From NCBI GenBank assembly GCA_910587485.1, contig CAJUKN010000013.1:1-64000 (forward strand): a DNA stretch of 64,000 nucleotides. The letters are read 5' to 3'. Both the position numbers and the translations under genes were made by a program. Below are positions 28,777 to 38,994 of this stretch, in pieces. Positions within the stretch are counted from its first letter, which is position 1. The number at the start of each line of letters is the position of its first letter. Under the pieces are notes generated by a model. The model did no database searches, was not told the origin of the DNA, and saw only the letters and a program-made list of their open reading frames with translations. Source of the stretch: an uncultured Lachnospira sp. (GTDB lineage: Bacteria; Bacillota; Clostridia; Lachnospirales; Lachnospiraceae).

Positions 28777-30732
28777 ATGGATAATTTGGTAGATGCAATA
28801 TATTTAGAAAATGTCAATATGGTTAAAAACATTCTTGAACATGAACCGTCAAAAATAGATGAAGTTGATGAGCATGGTGTACTTATGGCATTGCTTGCCG
28901 CCAAGACAGGAAATTTAAAACTTGTGCAATATATTGTGGAATATTCGCGTGCAAGTATGAACATATATGATAATGAACATAGGAATATATTACATTATGG
29001 AGCAATGTCAGGAAATGTTGAAGTGTGTAAATATTTAGTTGAAAGAGTAGGAATATCTCCTTTGACTGGTGATGTGAATCTGTCTACCCCAATTGATATT
29101 GCAGCAGATAATAAGTATTTTAGTTTGTTAGAATATTTTGAGCAGGAAATTGGTGTAAAATATAAAGATTTATATAGAAATCCTATAAGAACAGGTATGT
29201 ATCCAGACCCATCTATTATTCGAGTGGAAGATACATATTATATGGTAAATTCGTCTTTTATTTATTTTCCATGTATTCCTGTTTCAATGTCAAAAGATTT
29301 AGTACATTGGAAAATTATTGGACATGCTATCGTTAATCCACAATGGGCAAGGTTGGATAATCTTGAGGGCGGAAGAGGTTATTGGGCGCCTGATATTTCT
29401 TATTATGCGGGAAAATTTTATATTACAGCAACATATCGTTTAAATGATGATGGAACGATTTATAGAAAGCAGATTATCGTTTCTTCAGAAACACCAGAAG
29501 GACCCTATAGTGAACCTGCAATTATTGATGAGGATGGTATTGACCCATCATTGTTTACAGATGATGATGGAAAAAGGTATATGCTCTTAAATCGAGGAGC
29601 AAGGATTTTACCTATCAATAAGGAAGGTACGAAACAGATTGGTGAGGCAAAACTTTTATATTATGGAGATAATAAACGAGCGCCAGAAGGACCTCATTTA
29701 CTGAAAAAAGATGGTTATTATTATTTATTTGAAGCAGAGGGTGGCACAGGACCAGGACATCGAATTACAGTATCAAGAAGTAAAGAACTGATGGGAAGAT
29801 ATGAGCCTTGTCCTTATAATCCAATTATGAGACAAAATGATGAGGGTGCTATTATACAGCGTTGTGGACATGGTAAGCCTGTACAGACACAAAACGGGCA
29901 GTGGTATATTGTTTATTTGTGTGGACGAAAAATTGGAGAAGGATATAGTATATTAGGAAGAGAAACTGCCCTAGACCCAATTACATGGACAGCAGATGGG
30001 TGGCCAATTGTCAATAATCTTGATGGACCAAGTACCTTACAGATAAAGCCGAATTTACCTGAAATGATATGGGAAGAAAGTGATTTTGATGACTTTAAAG
30101 AGCAATGGTTAGGGACAAATTGGGTATTTCCAAGACCACCAGAAATGGACGGCATTGTATTAAAAAATTCATATGTATATATAAAGGGAAGTAAAGAAGA
30201 TTTAAGTTCGATGCATGCACGCAATATTTTATTAAGAAGGCAGACGGATTTTAAATTTTCATGTGTATGTAAGATGAAAATGCCTGATATTTATCCGGGT
30301 CAAGATATGGGAATAACATGTTATTATGATGAAAATACATTTATTAAATTTGGTATATTTGCAACGACAGAAGAACAGCCAAGACTTCTTATTAAAGTCA
30401 TGGAATATGTTGATGGATATATAGAAGGAAAAGAAGTTGAAGTTGATTGCAGTAAAAAGTATATCTATTTAAAAGTGAATGTCAATTATCTTACCAGAGC
30501 CTTTTATTTTAGTTATGATGGTGAGGAATACCAACATGTCGATACATTGACGAATGTATATTATCTGTGTGATGAAGGACTTAAAAAAGGTAAACGATTT
30601 ACAGGAGCAATGGTTGGAATGTATGTATATGATGGTGGATTTACTTCAGATTATATGAATAAAAATGGCAGCTTAGGACCTGAAATAATATATGGAGAGT
30701 TTGATTATTTTGATTATAGGAGGAATTTATGA
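28777..30732 (+). CDS. Ankyrin-repeat / GH43 glycosidase fusion
   Basis: 651 residues, start behind GAAGGAGG, no signal peptide, so cytoplasmic. Residues 1-125 are ankyrin repeats (MALLAAKTGNLKLVQYIVE, ILHYGAMSGNVEVCKYLVE, TPIDIAADNKYFSLLEYFE). Residues about 135-440 are a five-bladed GH43 domain with the acidic triad at Asp144 (MYPDPS), Asp256 (GIDPSLF) and Glu304 (APEGPHLL). Residues about 450-650 form a C-terminal beta-sandwich. It should cut arabinose- or xylose-type side chains from imported oligosaccharides. The ankyrin part is unexpected and may bind the enzyme to a partner, perhaps the next gene's product. The stop overlaps the next start (ATGA). Confidence 0.92.
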   Translation: MDNLVDAIYLENVNMVKNILEHEPSKIDEVDEHGVLMALLAAKTGNLKLVQYIVEYSRASMNIYDNEHRNILHYGAMSGNVEVCKYLVERVGISPLTGDVNLSTPIDIAADNKYFSLLEYFEQEIGVKYKDLYRNPIRTGMYPDPSIIRVEDTYYMVNSSFIYFPCIPVSMSKDLVHWKIIGHAIVNPQWARLDNLEGGRGYWAPDISYYAGKFYITATYRLNDDGTIYRKQIIVSSETPEGPYSEPAIIDEDGIDPSLFTDDDGKRYMLLNRGARILPINKEGTKQIGEAKLLYYGDNKRAPEGPHLLKKDGYYYLFEAEGGTGPGHRITVSRSKELMGRYEPCPYNPIMRQNDEGAIIQRCGHGKPVQTQNGQWYIVYLCGRKIGEGYSILGRETALDPITWTADGWPIVNNLDGPSTLQIKPNLPEMIWEESDFDDFKEQWLGTNWVFPRPPEMDGIVLKNSYVYIKGSKEDLSSMHARNILLRRQTDFKFSCVCKMKMPDIYPGQDMGITCYYDENTFIKFGIFATTEEQPRLLIKVMEYVDGYIEGKEVEVDCSKKYIYLKVNVNYLTRAFYFSYDGEEYQHVDTLTNVYYLCDEGLKKGKRFTGAMVGMYVYDGGFTSDYMNKNGSLGPEIIYGEFDYFDYRRNL

Positions 30733-31688
30733 TAAGCAGAAATAAGGAATTAGAAAAAAAATTAATAGATTTACTGGAAGAAGCAGCTAAGAAGGCTAGT
30801 AATAAGGAATGTGCCATGATTGTAAATGCAGTAATTGCATTGTATAAGGCAACTGGTGAAAAAGAATATGCAGATAAAGCAAAAGAAATGCTTGATAAAT
30901 ATGCCATAAATGCAGCAGAATTGGCAAAAGATAATGGAATTAGCAAATATTTATGGGGAAATGCGTTTTATAATATAGGTGATTATAATAACGATTCTAA
31001 GTATATTGATAAGGCAGTAGAACTTGCGGCTTGTTTTGATAAGCAACAGCGAAATAAGATAGGATGCTTTTCAAGTAATAGTGAAAGTGAAGAAATTGTG
31101 TTAAGCGACTTTTATTACACTCAGCCATTTTATATGAATTATGATACAAGAAATGGAGGAAAAGAGCATTATAATGATATTATTGCACAGTATAATGCAG
31201 TTAGCAGCACACAATATATCCGACCTTATGATTTTGATAGGAACAATTCAGAGAAAATGATAGACAAATTAGTTTCTGATAAAAAATTATATGAAGATTT
31301 TGTATATTATGCCGCTTCTCTGATTGATACAATGGAGCTGATGGCGCAGCCATTATATGAAATTTATCGAAAATTGCAAGAATATTATAAAACAACAGTA
31401 AAATTGTTGCTCCTGTCAAAAGCACAGGAAAATGTACAAGATAAGGCTGTATATGCGATGTTGTCTTATGTGATATTAAAGGGGTGTCGAATGAAAGCAT
31501 TGCTCACTGAAAAATATGAGAATGTGGCAGTGGAATTATTAGAAAAAATATTTCATTTTATCAATACACAAGACCAACAGTTTGAAGCAGAATACTTAGA
31601 AGCAGCAGCATTTGGCTATAGCGAATGGATAAGAAACAGAGAATATCAAGATTATGGAATAAATAAAGGTGGTGTATTATGGAGTTAG
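30729..31688 (+). CDS. GH105/GH88-like (alpha/alpha)6-barrel protein, divergent
   Basis: 319 residues, translationally coupled at both ends: four-base overlap with GH43 and ten-base overlap with GH28. All helical. Repeats such as ALYKATGEKEYADKAKEML and LWGNAFYNIGDYNNDSKYIDKA, and the later SDFYYTQPFYMNYDTRNGGKE, recall unsaturated rhamnogalacturonyl hydrolases. The context fits: such enzymes act on the unsaturated end of pectin fragments. The C-terminal half does not clearly match and the usual catalytic Asp positions cannot be assigned. It could instead be a plain helical repeat protein. Confidence 0.6.
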   Translation: MISRNKELEKKLIDLLEEAAKKASNKECAMIVNAVIALYKATGEKEYADKAKEMLDKYAINAAELAKDNGISKYLWGNAFYNIGDYNNDSKYIDKAVELAACFDKQQRNKIGCFSSNSESEEIVLSDFYYTQPFYMNYDTRNGGKEHYNDIIAQYNAVSSTQYIRPYDFDRNNSEKMIDKLVSDKKLYEDFVYYAASLIDTMELMAQPLYEIYRKLQEYYKTTVKLLLLSKAQENVQDKAVYAMLSYVILKGCRMKALLTEKYENVAVELLEKIFHFINTQDQQFEAEYLEAAAFGYSEWIRNREYQDYGINKGGVLWS

Positions 31689-33229
31689 TATTAGTGACAA
31701 AAACAAGCAGAAGTGTTGTTGTAGAATTAACGGATTCAGGAAAATATTATACAAAAAATCAGTATGATATTTATGTAAATGATAAAAAATATATGGAAAG
31801 TAATAAAGTGATTACTTCTATATATGATTTAAAACCAGATACCGATTATAAAATTATGGTAGAATATGATGGAGAACAAAAAGCAATACAAGTTCATACA
31901 GATTATGAATTTGTGACCTTAAATGTGCGTGAATTTGGCGCATATGGTGATGGTGTACATGATGATACCAACGCAATCCAATGTGCTATTATGTCTTGCC
32001 CACCTCATTCAAGAGTGCTTGTGCCAGCAGGTGAATATAAGATTTCAAGTATCTTTTTAAAGAGTGATTTAACCTTAGAATTAGCAAAAGATGCGGTGCT
32101 TTCAGCGTATACCGAAAGAGAGAAATTTCCTATATTGCCGGGTGTGATAGAGTCATATGACGAGAAAGAAGAGTATAATTTAGGTTCTTGGGAAGGCAAT
32201 CCATTAGATACGTTCTCTGCCATTGTGTGTGGTATCAATGTTGAAAATGTTGTTATTACAGGACAGGGAACGATTGAAGGAAACACAAATTTTGAAAACT
32301 GGTGGAAAGATTGCAAAATAAGAAATATTGCATGGCGACCAAGATTATTTTTTATTAATCATTGCAGCAATGTGACTATGCACGGAATTACAGTTCAAAA
32401 TTCACCATCTTGGACAATTCACCCATATTTTAGTGACCATTTAAAATTTATAGATGTTACGATTAAAAATCCAGCAAATTCACATAATACAGATGGATTA
32501 GACCCAGAAAGCTGCACCGATGTACTTGTACTTGGAACATATATTTCTGTTGGTGATGACTGTATTGCTATCAAATCAGGCAAAATCTATATGGCAGAAC
32601 GTTATCAAGTGCCAACGTCTAATATGATAGTTAGACAGTGCTGTATGAGAGATGGACATGGTGCGGTGACTGTAGGAAGTGAAATTGCGGCAGGTGTTAA
32701 AGATGTTCATATTAAAGATTGCCTGTTTATGAACACAGATAGAGGTTTGAGAGTAAAGACAAGAAGAGGAAGAGGTAAATTGTCAGTTTTAGATGATATC
32801 TCATTTGAAGATATTGATATGGATAATGTGATGACACCTTTTGTTGTCAATAGTTTTTATTTTTGCGACCCTGATGGAAAGACAGAATATGTAAGTATCA
32901 AAAAGCCGCTTCCTGTTGACAGCAGGACGCCTTCTATTAAAAATCTTACATTTAAAAATATAAAAGCAACGAATTGTCATGTTGCAGGAACCTATATATG
33001 CGGTTTGCCTGAAAGTAAGATAGAGCGATTAACCTTTGAAAATATTGATTTTTCTTATGCAGAGGATGCAAAATCAGGCGTAGCAGCAATGATGTTAGGC
33101 TGTGAAGAAGGCTGTAAACAGGGAATGGTTGTAAGCAATATAAAAGAGTTGGTATTAAAAAATGTTCATGTAGTAGGTTGTGAAGGTGAAGCTATTGTTG
33201 CTGATAATGTAGATAAGATTATAAAATAG
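31679..33229 (+). CDS. GH28 polygalacturonase-family enzyme, cytoplasmic
   Basis: 516 residues. Residues 1-76 form a fibronectin III-like domain; residues about 80-516 form the right-handed beta-helix of GH28. Active-site motifs are NTDGLD (Asp272, Asp275), VGDDC (Asp293, Asp294) and GHG (His327). It hydrolyses galacturonan or rhamnogalacturonan linkages. There is no signal peptide, so it acts on imported oligomers as an exo-type enzyme. The start overlaps the previous gene and follows GGTGGTG. Confidence 0.94.
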   Translation: MELVLVTKTSRSVVVELTDSGKYYTKNQYDIYVNDKKYMESNKVITSIYDLKPDTDYKIMVEYDGEQKAIQVHTDYEFVTLNVREFGAYGDGVHDDTNAIQCAIMSCPPHSRVLVPAGEYKISSIFLKSDLTLELAKDAVLSAYTEREKFPILPGVIESYDEKEEYNLGSWEGNPLDTFSAIVCGINVENVVITGQGTIEGNTNFENWWKDCKIRNIAWRPRLFFINHCSNVTMHGITVQNSPSWTIHPYFSDHLKFIDVTIKNPANSHNTDGLDPESCTDVLVLGTYISVGDDCIAIKSGKIYMAERYQVPTSNMIVRQCCMRDGHGAVTVGSEIAAGVKDVHIKDCLFMNTDRGLRVKTRRGRGKLSVLDDISFEDIDMDNVMTPFVVNSFYFCDPDGKTEYVSIKKPLPVDSRTPSIKNLTFKNIKATNCHVAGTYICGLPESKIERLTFENIDFSYAEDAKSGVAAMMLGCEEGCKQGMVVSNIKELVLKNVHVVGCEGEAIVADNVDKIIK

Positions 33230-33239
33230 GGAATAGACA

Positions 33240-35030
33240 ATGAACTTACATGCACCAAAAGGAGTCGATGTAGAGAGTTGGTTTATACAATGTTATAAAA
33301 AACATCAAAAACATCCGCTTATTATTTTATTACGATTATATAAAGGGAATTATCACAAATTTTTTGCAGCAGTGTTTTTCTTTTTTGTAAAACACTGTCC
33401 TGTATGGGTTTTGCCAATTGTCACAGCCAATATTATCAATGATGTGACAACAGGAAACCCCAATACATACAATGATACATTGATACAGTCGCTGATTATG
33501 GTAGGACTGATACTGTTAAATATTCCAATGAATTATATGTATACAAGATATAAATCATTGGCAACGCGATATGCAGAGACAGGACTTAGAAGAGCATTAG
33601 TAAAAAAACTTCAGCAATTGTCTATCTCATATCATACAGAGACACAGTCAGGGCGGTTACAATCAAAAATTATAAGAGATGTGGAAGCTGTTGAAACATT
33701 GTCAACACAAATGTTGATAAGCACCTTAAATATTGCGCTCAATGTTGCTATCGCGCTTACAGTAACCATATCAAAAAGTTTGATGGTATTTGTATTTTTC
33801 CTTTTAACAACGCCAGTTGCTGCAATTACAATGGTTTTTTTTAGAAATATTATGAAAAAAAGAAACTATGAATTTCGGCATGAGATGGAAGAGACTTCAG
33901 CTCAAGTGATGGAGATGGTTGAGATGATACCAGTCACAAGGGCTCATGCGCTTGAGGAAAAAGAAATTGATAAAATGAATATGCAGCTTTTTACTGTGGC
34001 AGAAAAAGGTTACAAATTGGATGTTATTCAGTCTGTATTTGGTTCTGTCGGCTGGGCAGTGTTTCAGGTATTTCAGATTGTATGTCTTGCATTTACAGGG
34101 ATTCTTGCGTTGAGAGGCAATATTTTAGCGGGTGATATTACCTTGTATCAAAGTTATTTTGCAACGATAGTCAATCAGGTTTCAGCGTTTATTACGTTAG
34201 TTCCTACCATTGCAAAAGGTATTGAATCCGTTAATTCTATTGGAGAGGTATTGCTTTCCGATGATATTGAAAAAAATGATGGAAAGAAAGAACTGCATAC
34301 AGTAACAGGAGCGTTTGATTTTAAAAATGTCAAATTTCAATACCATAACACCAATATTGATGTTTTAAAGAATCTTAATCTTCATGTAAAAGCGGGAGAG
34401 ACAATTGCATTAGTAGGAGAGTCGGGTTCTGGCAAAACAACGATATTAAACCTTGCTATTGGATTTAATCTTGCCACACAAGGAGATGTCCTTATTGATG
34501 GAAACAATATGAAGGAAATCGATTTGAGAAGTTATCGAAAGTACTTGGCGGTTGTACCACAGACATCTATTTTGTTTTCAGGAACATTGAGAGAAAATAT
34601 TACATATGGTGTGGAAAATGCAACGGAAGAAATGATATGGGACGTTGTAAAAGCTGCCAATCTAATGGATTTAGTTGAGAGTTTGCCAAAAGGCTTAGAT
34701 ACCGATGTGGGAGAACACGGCGGAAAGCTGTCAGGCGGTCAAAGGCAGAGAGTATCCATAGCAAGAGCGTTGATAAGAAATCCAAAAGTTATTATACTAG
34801 ATGAAGCAACATCAGCACTTGACAGTATATCTGAAAAACTTATTCAAGAAGCGGTCAATAATTTAACCAAAAATAGAACAACCTTTATTGTAGCACATCG
34901 CTTATCCACTATTCGAGATGCAGATAAAATTGCTGTAATAAATGATGGAAAATGTGTAGAATATGGGACGTTTGATGAATTGATGGCATTGAAGGGTGAA
35001 TTTTATAAAATGAAAAATATTCAAAGTTAA
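33240..35030 (+). CDS. ABC half-exporter (membrane domain plus ATPase)
   Basis: 596 residues: six membrane helices (about 40-330) and a C-terminal ATPase with Walker A GESGSGKTT (about 392-400), signature LSGGQRQRV, Walker B VIILDEATS and switch AHRLST. It begins ten bases after GH28, so it belongs to the same transcript. Half-exporters work as dimers; with no second half-exporter here it should be a homodimer or have a distant partner. An exporter in a sugar-uptake cluster is odd; substrate unknown. Confidence 0.9.
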   Translation: MNLHAPKGVDVESWFIQCYKKHQKHPLIILLRLYKGNYHKFFAAVFFFFVKHCPVWVLPIVTANIINDVTTGNPNTYNDTLIQSLIMVGLILLNIPMNYMYTRYKSLATRYAETGLRRALVKKLQQLSISYHTETQSGRLQSKIIRDVEAVETLSTQMLISTLNIALNVAIALTVTISKSLMVFVFFLLTTPVAAITMVFFRNIMKKRNYEFRHEMEETSAQVMEMVEMIPVTRAHALEEKEIDKMNMQLFTVAEKGYKLDVIQSVFGSVGWAVFQVFQIVCLAFTGILALRGNILAGDITLYQSYFATIVNQVSAFITLVPTIAKGIESVNSIGEVLLSDDIEKNDGKKELHTVTGAFDFKNVKFQYHNTNIDVLKNLNLHVKAGETIALVGESGSGKTTILNLAIGFNLATQGDVLIDGNNMKEIDLRSYRKYLAVVPQTSILFSGTLRENITYGVENATEEMIWDVVKAANLMDLVESLPKGLDTDVGEHGGKLSGGQRQRVSIARALIRNPKVIILDEATSALDSISEKLIQEAVNNLTKNRTTFIVAHRLSTIRDADKIAVINDGKCVEYGTFDELMALKGEFYKMKNIQS

Positions 35031-35103
35031 TATTGAATCTTATTAGGTAAGTCTTTTGCTTTGTAAGCGAGGAATTGCCTGTCTTAATAGGAGATGTAGA
35101 AAA

Positions 35104-35192
35104 GGGGCTGTTGTAAAATAAATCTCTATGTAAGGTAACAAATATCGTATATGGTATATACCTTGTAGAATGATTCATTTTGCAATAGCCCC
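35104..35192. repeat. Family A palindrome, also bidirectional terminator
   Basis: GGGGCTGTTGTAAAAT pairs with ATTTTGCAATAGCCCC around a 57-base centre. It lies between convergent genes and ends both transcripts. Confidence 0.65.
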
Positions 35193-35219
35193 AGCTACAT
35201 AAGTTTAAAATTGTTGGTC

Positions 35220-35537
35220 TTACTGCTTATTCCAAATTCTAAGAGTTGAGATAAGCTTTTCTTTTGTGTCCGCATCAAGTTTTTGAACAATCTGCATAAT
35301 TTCATTGTCAAGAGCTGTATTTTGATAGTTCTTGTCAACGCTACCAGCAAGATAGTCCAAAGAAACTCCAGTTAGTTCAGCATAGTATGAAAGCATACGT
35401 AATGTCATTAGATTGCGTCCGTTTTCAACATTGCTAATGTAACCTGGTGTAACATCGAGAGCTTTTGCGACGTCCTCTTGTGTCAAACCATGAGATATTC
35501 TCAATTTTTTTACTTTTGCGCCTAAATCGCTTTCCAT
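35220..35537 (-). CDS. XRE-family transcriptional regulator
   Basis: 105 residues from ATG 35537 (MESDLGAK), with GGAGGG upstream; a TTG extension would include the ribosome site. The N-terminal helix-turn-helix is LRISHGLTQEDVAKALDVTP with GYISNVENGR as recognition helix. The short helical C-terminus has no enzymatic domain. The minus-strand leader carries TATAAT and TTGACA motifs close together, which could allow self-repression. Target genes cannot be inferred. Confidence 0.88.
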   Translation of the reverse strand: MESDLGAKVKKLRISHGLTQEDVAKALDVTPGYISNVENGRNLMTLRMLSYYAELTGVSLDYLAGSVDKNYQNTALDNEIMQIVQKLDADTKEKLISTLRIWNKQ

Positions 35538-35731
35538 GATGTATATCCCTCCAATCAAAAATGTATAATGTCAAAAAATATTATATACCATTATCGAAAA
35601 AAATAAAAGCCTTAAATAGTTATTTTTTCTTATAATAATTCAATTATGTAATTACTAAACGGAATTACATAAACGATTTATTTAGAAGCAAAAATACAAT
35701 AGACAGCTTTATAAATAGTACAGATGAATGG

Positions 35732-37561
35732 TTACTTTTTGTTGGCTCTGTAACGTAAAGTAGAGTCCAGAATTTTTTTGCGAAGTCTTAAACTTAATGG
35801 CGTTACTTCAAGAAGTTCATCTGTATCAATATAATCGAGTGCTTGTTCAAGACTTAAAATTTTTGGTGGTATTAACCGCAGTGCTTCATCGGCACTTGAA
35901 GAACGAGTATTTGTAAGATGTTTTGTCTTACATACATTCACCTCAATATCTTCTGTTCGAGGATTCTCTCCGACAATCATACCACTGTACACTTTTTCGC
36001 CAGGACCAACAAAGAGGGTACCTCTATCTTGAGCATTAAAAAGTCCATAGGTTACCGTTTCGCCATCTTCATAAGCGATAAGAGAACCCGTTTTTCGATA
36101 AGAAATATCACCTTTATAGGGTTCATATCCTTCAAATGATGTATTGATAATACCATTTCCCTTTGTATCTGTAAGAAATTCACCTCTATATCCAATTAAT
36201 CCACGTGAAGGTATAGAAAATTGCAAGCGTGTATAACCGCCATTAATAGGGGTCATAGCAAGTAATTCGCCCTTTCGTTGGCTAAGTTTTTGTATAACAC
36301 AACCTGTAAATTCATCAGGAACATCAATATAGGCAAGTTCGATAGGTTCAAGTTTTTGCCCTCTTTCATCATAGTGATAGAGTACTTCTGCTTTGCTTAC
36401 AGCAAATTCATATCCTTCACGTCTCATATTTTCAATAAGAACTGAAAGATGAAGCTCGCCTCGTCCCGATACTTTAAAGCAATTTTCACTGTTTGTATTT
36501 TCTTCAACACGAAGGCTGACATCCGTATTAAGCTCTTTAAAAAGGCGGTCACGAATATGTCTGGAAGTGACATATTTTCCTTCTTTTCCAGCTAATGGAC
36601 TGTCATTGACCATAAAGTCCATTGATAGTGTAGGCTCTGAAATCTTTTGAAAAGGAATGGCTACAGGATTTTCTAAAGAACATAAAGTGTCTCCAATATG
36701 AATATCAGAAATTCCAGAAACAGCCACAATATCACCAATCGTAGCCTCATTTATTTCTATTTTATTAAGACCATGAAATGTGTAAAGTTTGGTGACACGA
36801 ACGCGTTTATGGACAGAAGAATCGTGATGATTGACAATCATTACGTCCTGATTTACCTTAATATGACCATTTTCAATTTTACCAATGCCAATTCTTCCAA
36901 CAAATTCGTTGTAATCAATTGTTGATATCAACATTTGTGTATCCGCTTCAGAGTCTCCTTGTGGAGCAGGAATATTGTTGATGATGCACTCAAAAAGAGG
37001 CTGCATATCTTTTCGTTCATCATCAAGATTAGCAATAGCATAGCCTGATTTAGCCGATGCATATATAAATGGACAGTCAAGTTGTTTGTCGTTGGCTTCC
37101 AAATCAATAAACAATTCTAAAATTTCATCAATCACTTCACTAGACCTTGCTTCTGGTCGGTCAATTTTATTGATACATACAATAACAGATAAATCCAATT
37201 CAAGTGCTTTTTGAAGAACAAATTTTGTTTGTGGCATAACACCTTCAAATGCATCCACAACAAGAATAACACCATCTACCATTTTGAGAACACGCTCAAC
37301 TTCACCGCCAAAATCAGCATGTCCGGGTGTGTCAATAATATTAATTTTTGTATTTTTATAAGTGATAGCTGTATTTTTGGAAAGAATGGTGATACCGCGT
37401 TCTCTTTCTATATCGTTGGAGTCCATCACTCGTTCAGCAACTTCTTGGTTTTCCCTAAATGTTCCACTTTGTTTTAACAACTCATCTACAAGGGTTGTCT
37501 TTCCATGATCTACGTGAGCAATAATAGCAATATTACGAATATCCTCGCGTTTAGTAATCAT
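35732..37561 (-). CDS. typA: Ribosome-associated GTPase TypA (BipA)
   Basis: 609 residues, full length. G motifs: [40 protein letters not shown]-like domains II, III and V follow and the family-specific C-terminal domain includes [11 protein letters not shown]. TypA binds 70S ribosomes and helps 50S assembly under stress and cold. The ribosome site GGAGG lies in the loop of the palindrome AAGAATCCTCCATTCTT (37563-37579), and further hairpins fill the leader. Confidence 0.97.
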   Translation of the reverse strand: MITKREDIRNIAIIAHVDHGKTTLVDELLKQSGTFRENQEVAERVMDSNDIERERGITILSKNTAITYKNTKINIIDTPGHADFGGEVERVLKMVDGVILVVDAFEGVMPQTKFVLQKALELDLSVIVCINKIDRPEARSSEVIDEILELFIDLEANDKQLDCPFIYASAKSGYAIANLDDERKDMQPLFECIINNIPAPQGDSEADTQMLISTIDYNEFVGRIGIGKIENGHIKVNQDVMIVNHHDSSVHKRVRVTKLYTFHGLNKIEINEATIGDIVAVSGISDIHIGDTLCSLENPVAIPFQKISEPTLSMDFMVNDSPLAGKEGKYVTSRHIRDRLFKELNTDVSLRVEENTNSENCFKVSGRGELHLSVLIENMRREGYEFAVSKAEVLYHYDERGQKLEPIELAYIDVPDEFTGCVIQKLSQRKGELLAMTPINGGYTRLQFSIPSRGLIGYRGEFLTDTKGNGIINTSFEGYEPYKGDISYRKTGSLIAYEDGETVTYGLFNAQDRGTLFVGPGEKVYSGMIVGENPRTEDIEVNVCKTKHLTNTRSSSADEALRLIPPKILSLEQALDYIDTDELLEVTPLSLRLRKKILDSTLRYRANKK

Positions 37562-38044
37562 TAAGAATCCTCCATTCTTACGTAACTTGTGAGTTTAAAG
37601 AACAACTTGTTGTTCTATGTGCAAGTAACGCGTTTTTATATTTTAATGAAACTATTTTGCAAAGCAAATTAGTTTCATTTGTAACTCTAATATTCTAGCA
37701 TAAGAAGTGAAAAATACAAGTAAAATTTACATGGTTTGATAGTTATTTTAAAATATTTTGTGTGATTTTATGTATATAGATATAAAATTACACAAAAATA
37801 GTTGTTTATAGAATATAAAGTAAGTTTATAATAATAAAAATGGTTTTACAAAAACATTCCAGTTTTATTAAAAATATATAAAAATTAAAAAGTCTTTATT
37901 AAATATATGATTTGGACACAAAAAAGTCATAAATAAATTTTATTATTTTTGTCATAAACAGCAATGTACTAGCATATAAATACTTAAGAACATTAAAAAG
38001 CACGAAGGTCAGTTTAGAACTGGCAAAGAAGGGAGAAATACAAA
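37562..38044. other. Divergent gap between typA and the SSB-like gene
   Basis: The typA side has three inverted repeats: 37563-37579 around the ribosome site, the perfect 18-base palindrome AGAACAACTTGTTGTTCT at 37599-37616 (flanked by ACTTG/CAAGT), and a 15-bp stem with one mismatch at 37646-37678. The remainder, 37690-38020, is AT-rich with no gene. Confidence 0.65.
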
Positions 38045-38689
38045 ATGCTTGATAAGGTTATTGAAAACAATAGGGTAACAATTATTGGAGAGGTGGTATC
38101 AGAGTTTACATTTAGCCATGAGGTATTTGGTGAAGGATTCTATCTTGTAGATGTTTCAGTGAATAGACTAAGTGATTCTGTTGATATCATTCCATTAATG
38201 ATTAGTGAAAGACTTGTTGATATTACAAAGGATTACAGAGGAATGAAAATAGAAGTTTCAGGACAGTTCAGATCATATAATAGACATGTGGGAGAGAAAA
38301 ACAAACTGATACTTTCTATATTTGTAAGAGAGATTGAATTTATAGAGGAAGATGAGATTCCAGAGGAGCAGTCAAAGTCCAATCAAATTTTTCTTGATGG
38401 TTATGTATGTAAACCACCAGTATATAGAAAAACACCTCTTGGCAGAGAAATAGCAGATATATTAATTGCAGTAAATCGTCCATATGGTAAGTCGGATTAC
38501 ATACCATGTATCGCTTGGGGAAGAAATGCGCGCTATGCTGCAAGTATAGAGGTTGGTGGTCACCTTCAGGTGCAGGGACGTGTTCAGAGTCGTGAATATA
38601 CAAAGCGCATTGACGAAGAACAGGTTGAAAAGAGAGTTGCTTATGAAGTATCTGTCAGCAAGATTGATGTAATAGAAGATGAGGATTAA
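38045..38689 (+). CDS. Two-domain SSB-like (double OB-fold) protein
   Basis: 214 residues behind AAGGGAG. Residues about 8-112 form one OB fold (RVTIIGEVVSEFTFSHEV). Residues about 120-208 form a second, clearly SSB-type fold (NQIFLDGYVCKPPVYRKTP, IPCIAWGRNARYA, LQVQGRVQSREY). The acidic C-terminal tip of true SSB is only weakly represented (VIEDED). It may be a specialised single-strand binding protein in repair or recombination; the main SSB would be elsewhere. It stands alone before the lysine riboswitch. Confidence 0.8.
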   Translation: MLDKVIENNRVTIIGEVVSEFTFSHEVFGEGFYLVDVSVNRLSDSVDIIPLMISERLVDITKDYRGMKIEVSGQFRSYNRHVGEKNKLILSIFVREIEFIEEDEIPEEQSKSNQIFLDGYVCKPPVYRKTPLGREIADILIAVNRPYGKSDYIPCIAWGRNARYAASIEVGGHLQVQGRVQSREYTKRIDEEQVEKRVAYEVSVSKIDVIEDED

Positions 38690-38761
38690 TGAACAAGAAT
38701 CAATTTCTCAGCTTATTTTAATATAAATGAAAATAATTATTTTGATTTATTTAATAGAAAG

Positions 38762-38790
38762 TTGACATTAAAAAGCTCTAGTGATATATT
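38762..38790 (+). promoter_or_regulatory. Sigma-A promoter of the dapA transcript
   Basis: Consensus TTGACA and TATATT with a 17-base spacer; the predicted start near 38797 is just upstream of the riboswitch. Confidence 0.8.
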
Positions 38791-38814
38791 TATATATAAT
38801 TTATAAGTTATAGA

Positions 38815-38977
38815 TTTGTGTAGAGGTCGCGTTGCTAATCAGTATCATAATGGATGTTACGGAGACAGATGAAATTATGAGAAAGGTAGCAGCGCCGAAG
38901 TGAGTGTTCCCGAAAACATTTGCTGGGCGTAAGGTTAATAGCCTTGCGACTGTCATCGTAAGATGGAGAGCTACGAA
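38815..38977 (+). promoter_or_regulatory. Lysine riboswitch (L box)
   Basis: The conserved L-box core is readable in order: TAGAGGTCGCG, ATCAGTA, AGCAGCGCCGAAG, TTTGCTGGGCG, ACTGTCATCGTAAGATGGAG and the closing AGCTAC. It binds lysine and controls dapA by termination at the hairpin 38995-39028. The pathway match (dapA, dapB) supports it. Confidence 0.93.
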
Positions 38978-38994
38978 ACATTTTTGCAATGCTT

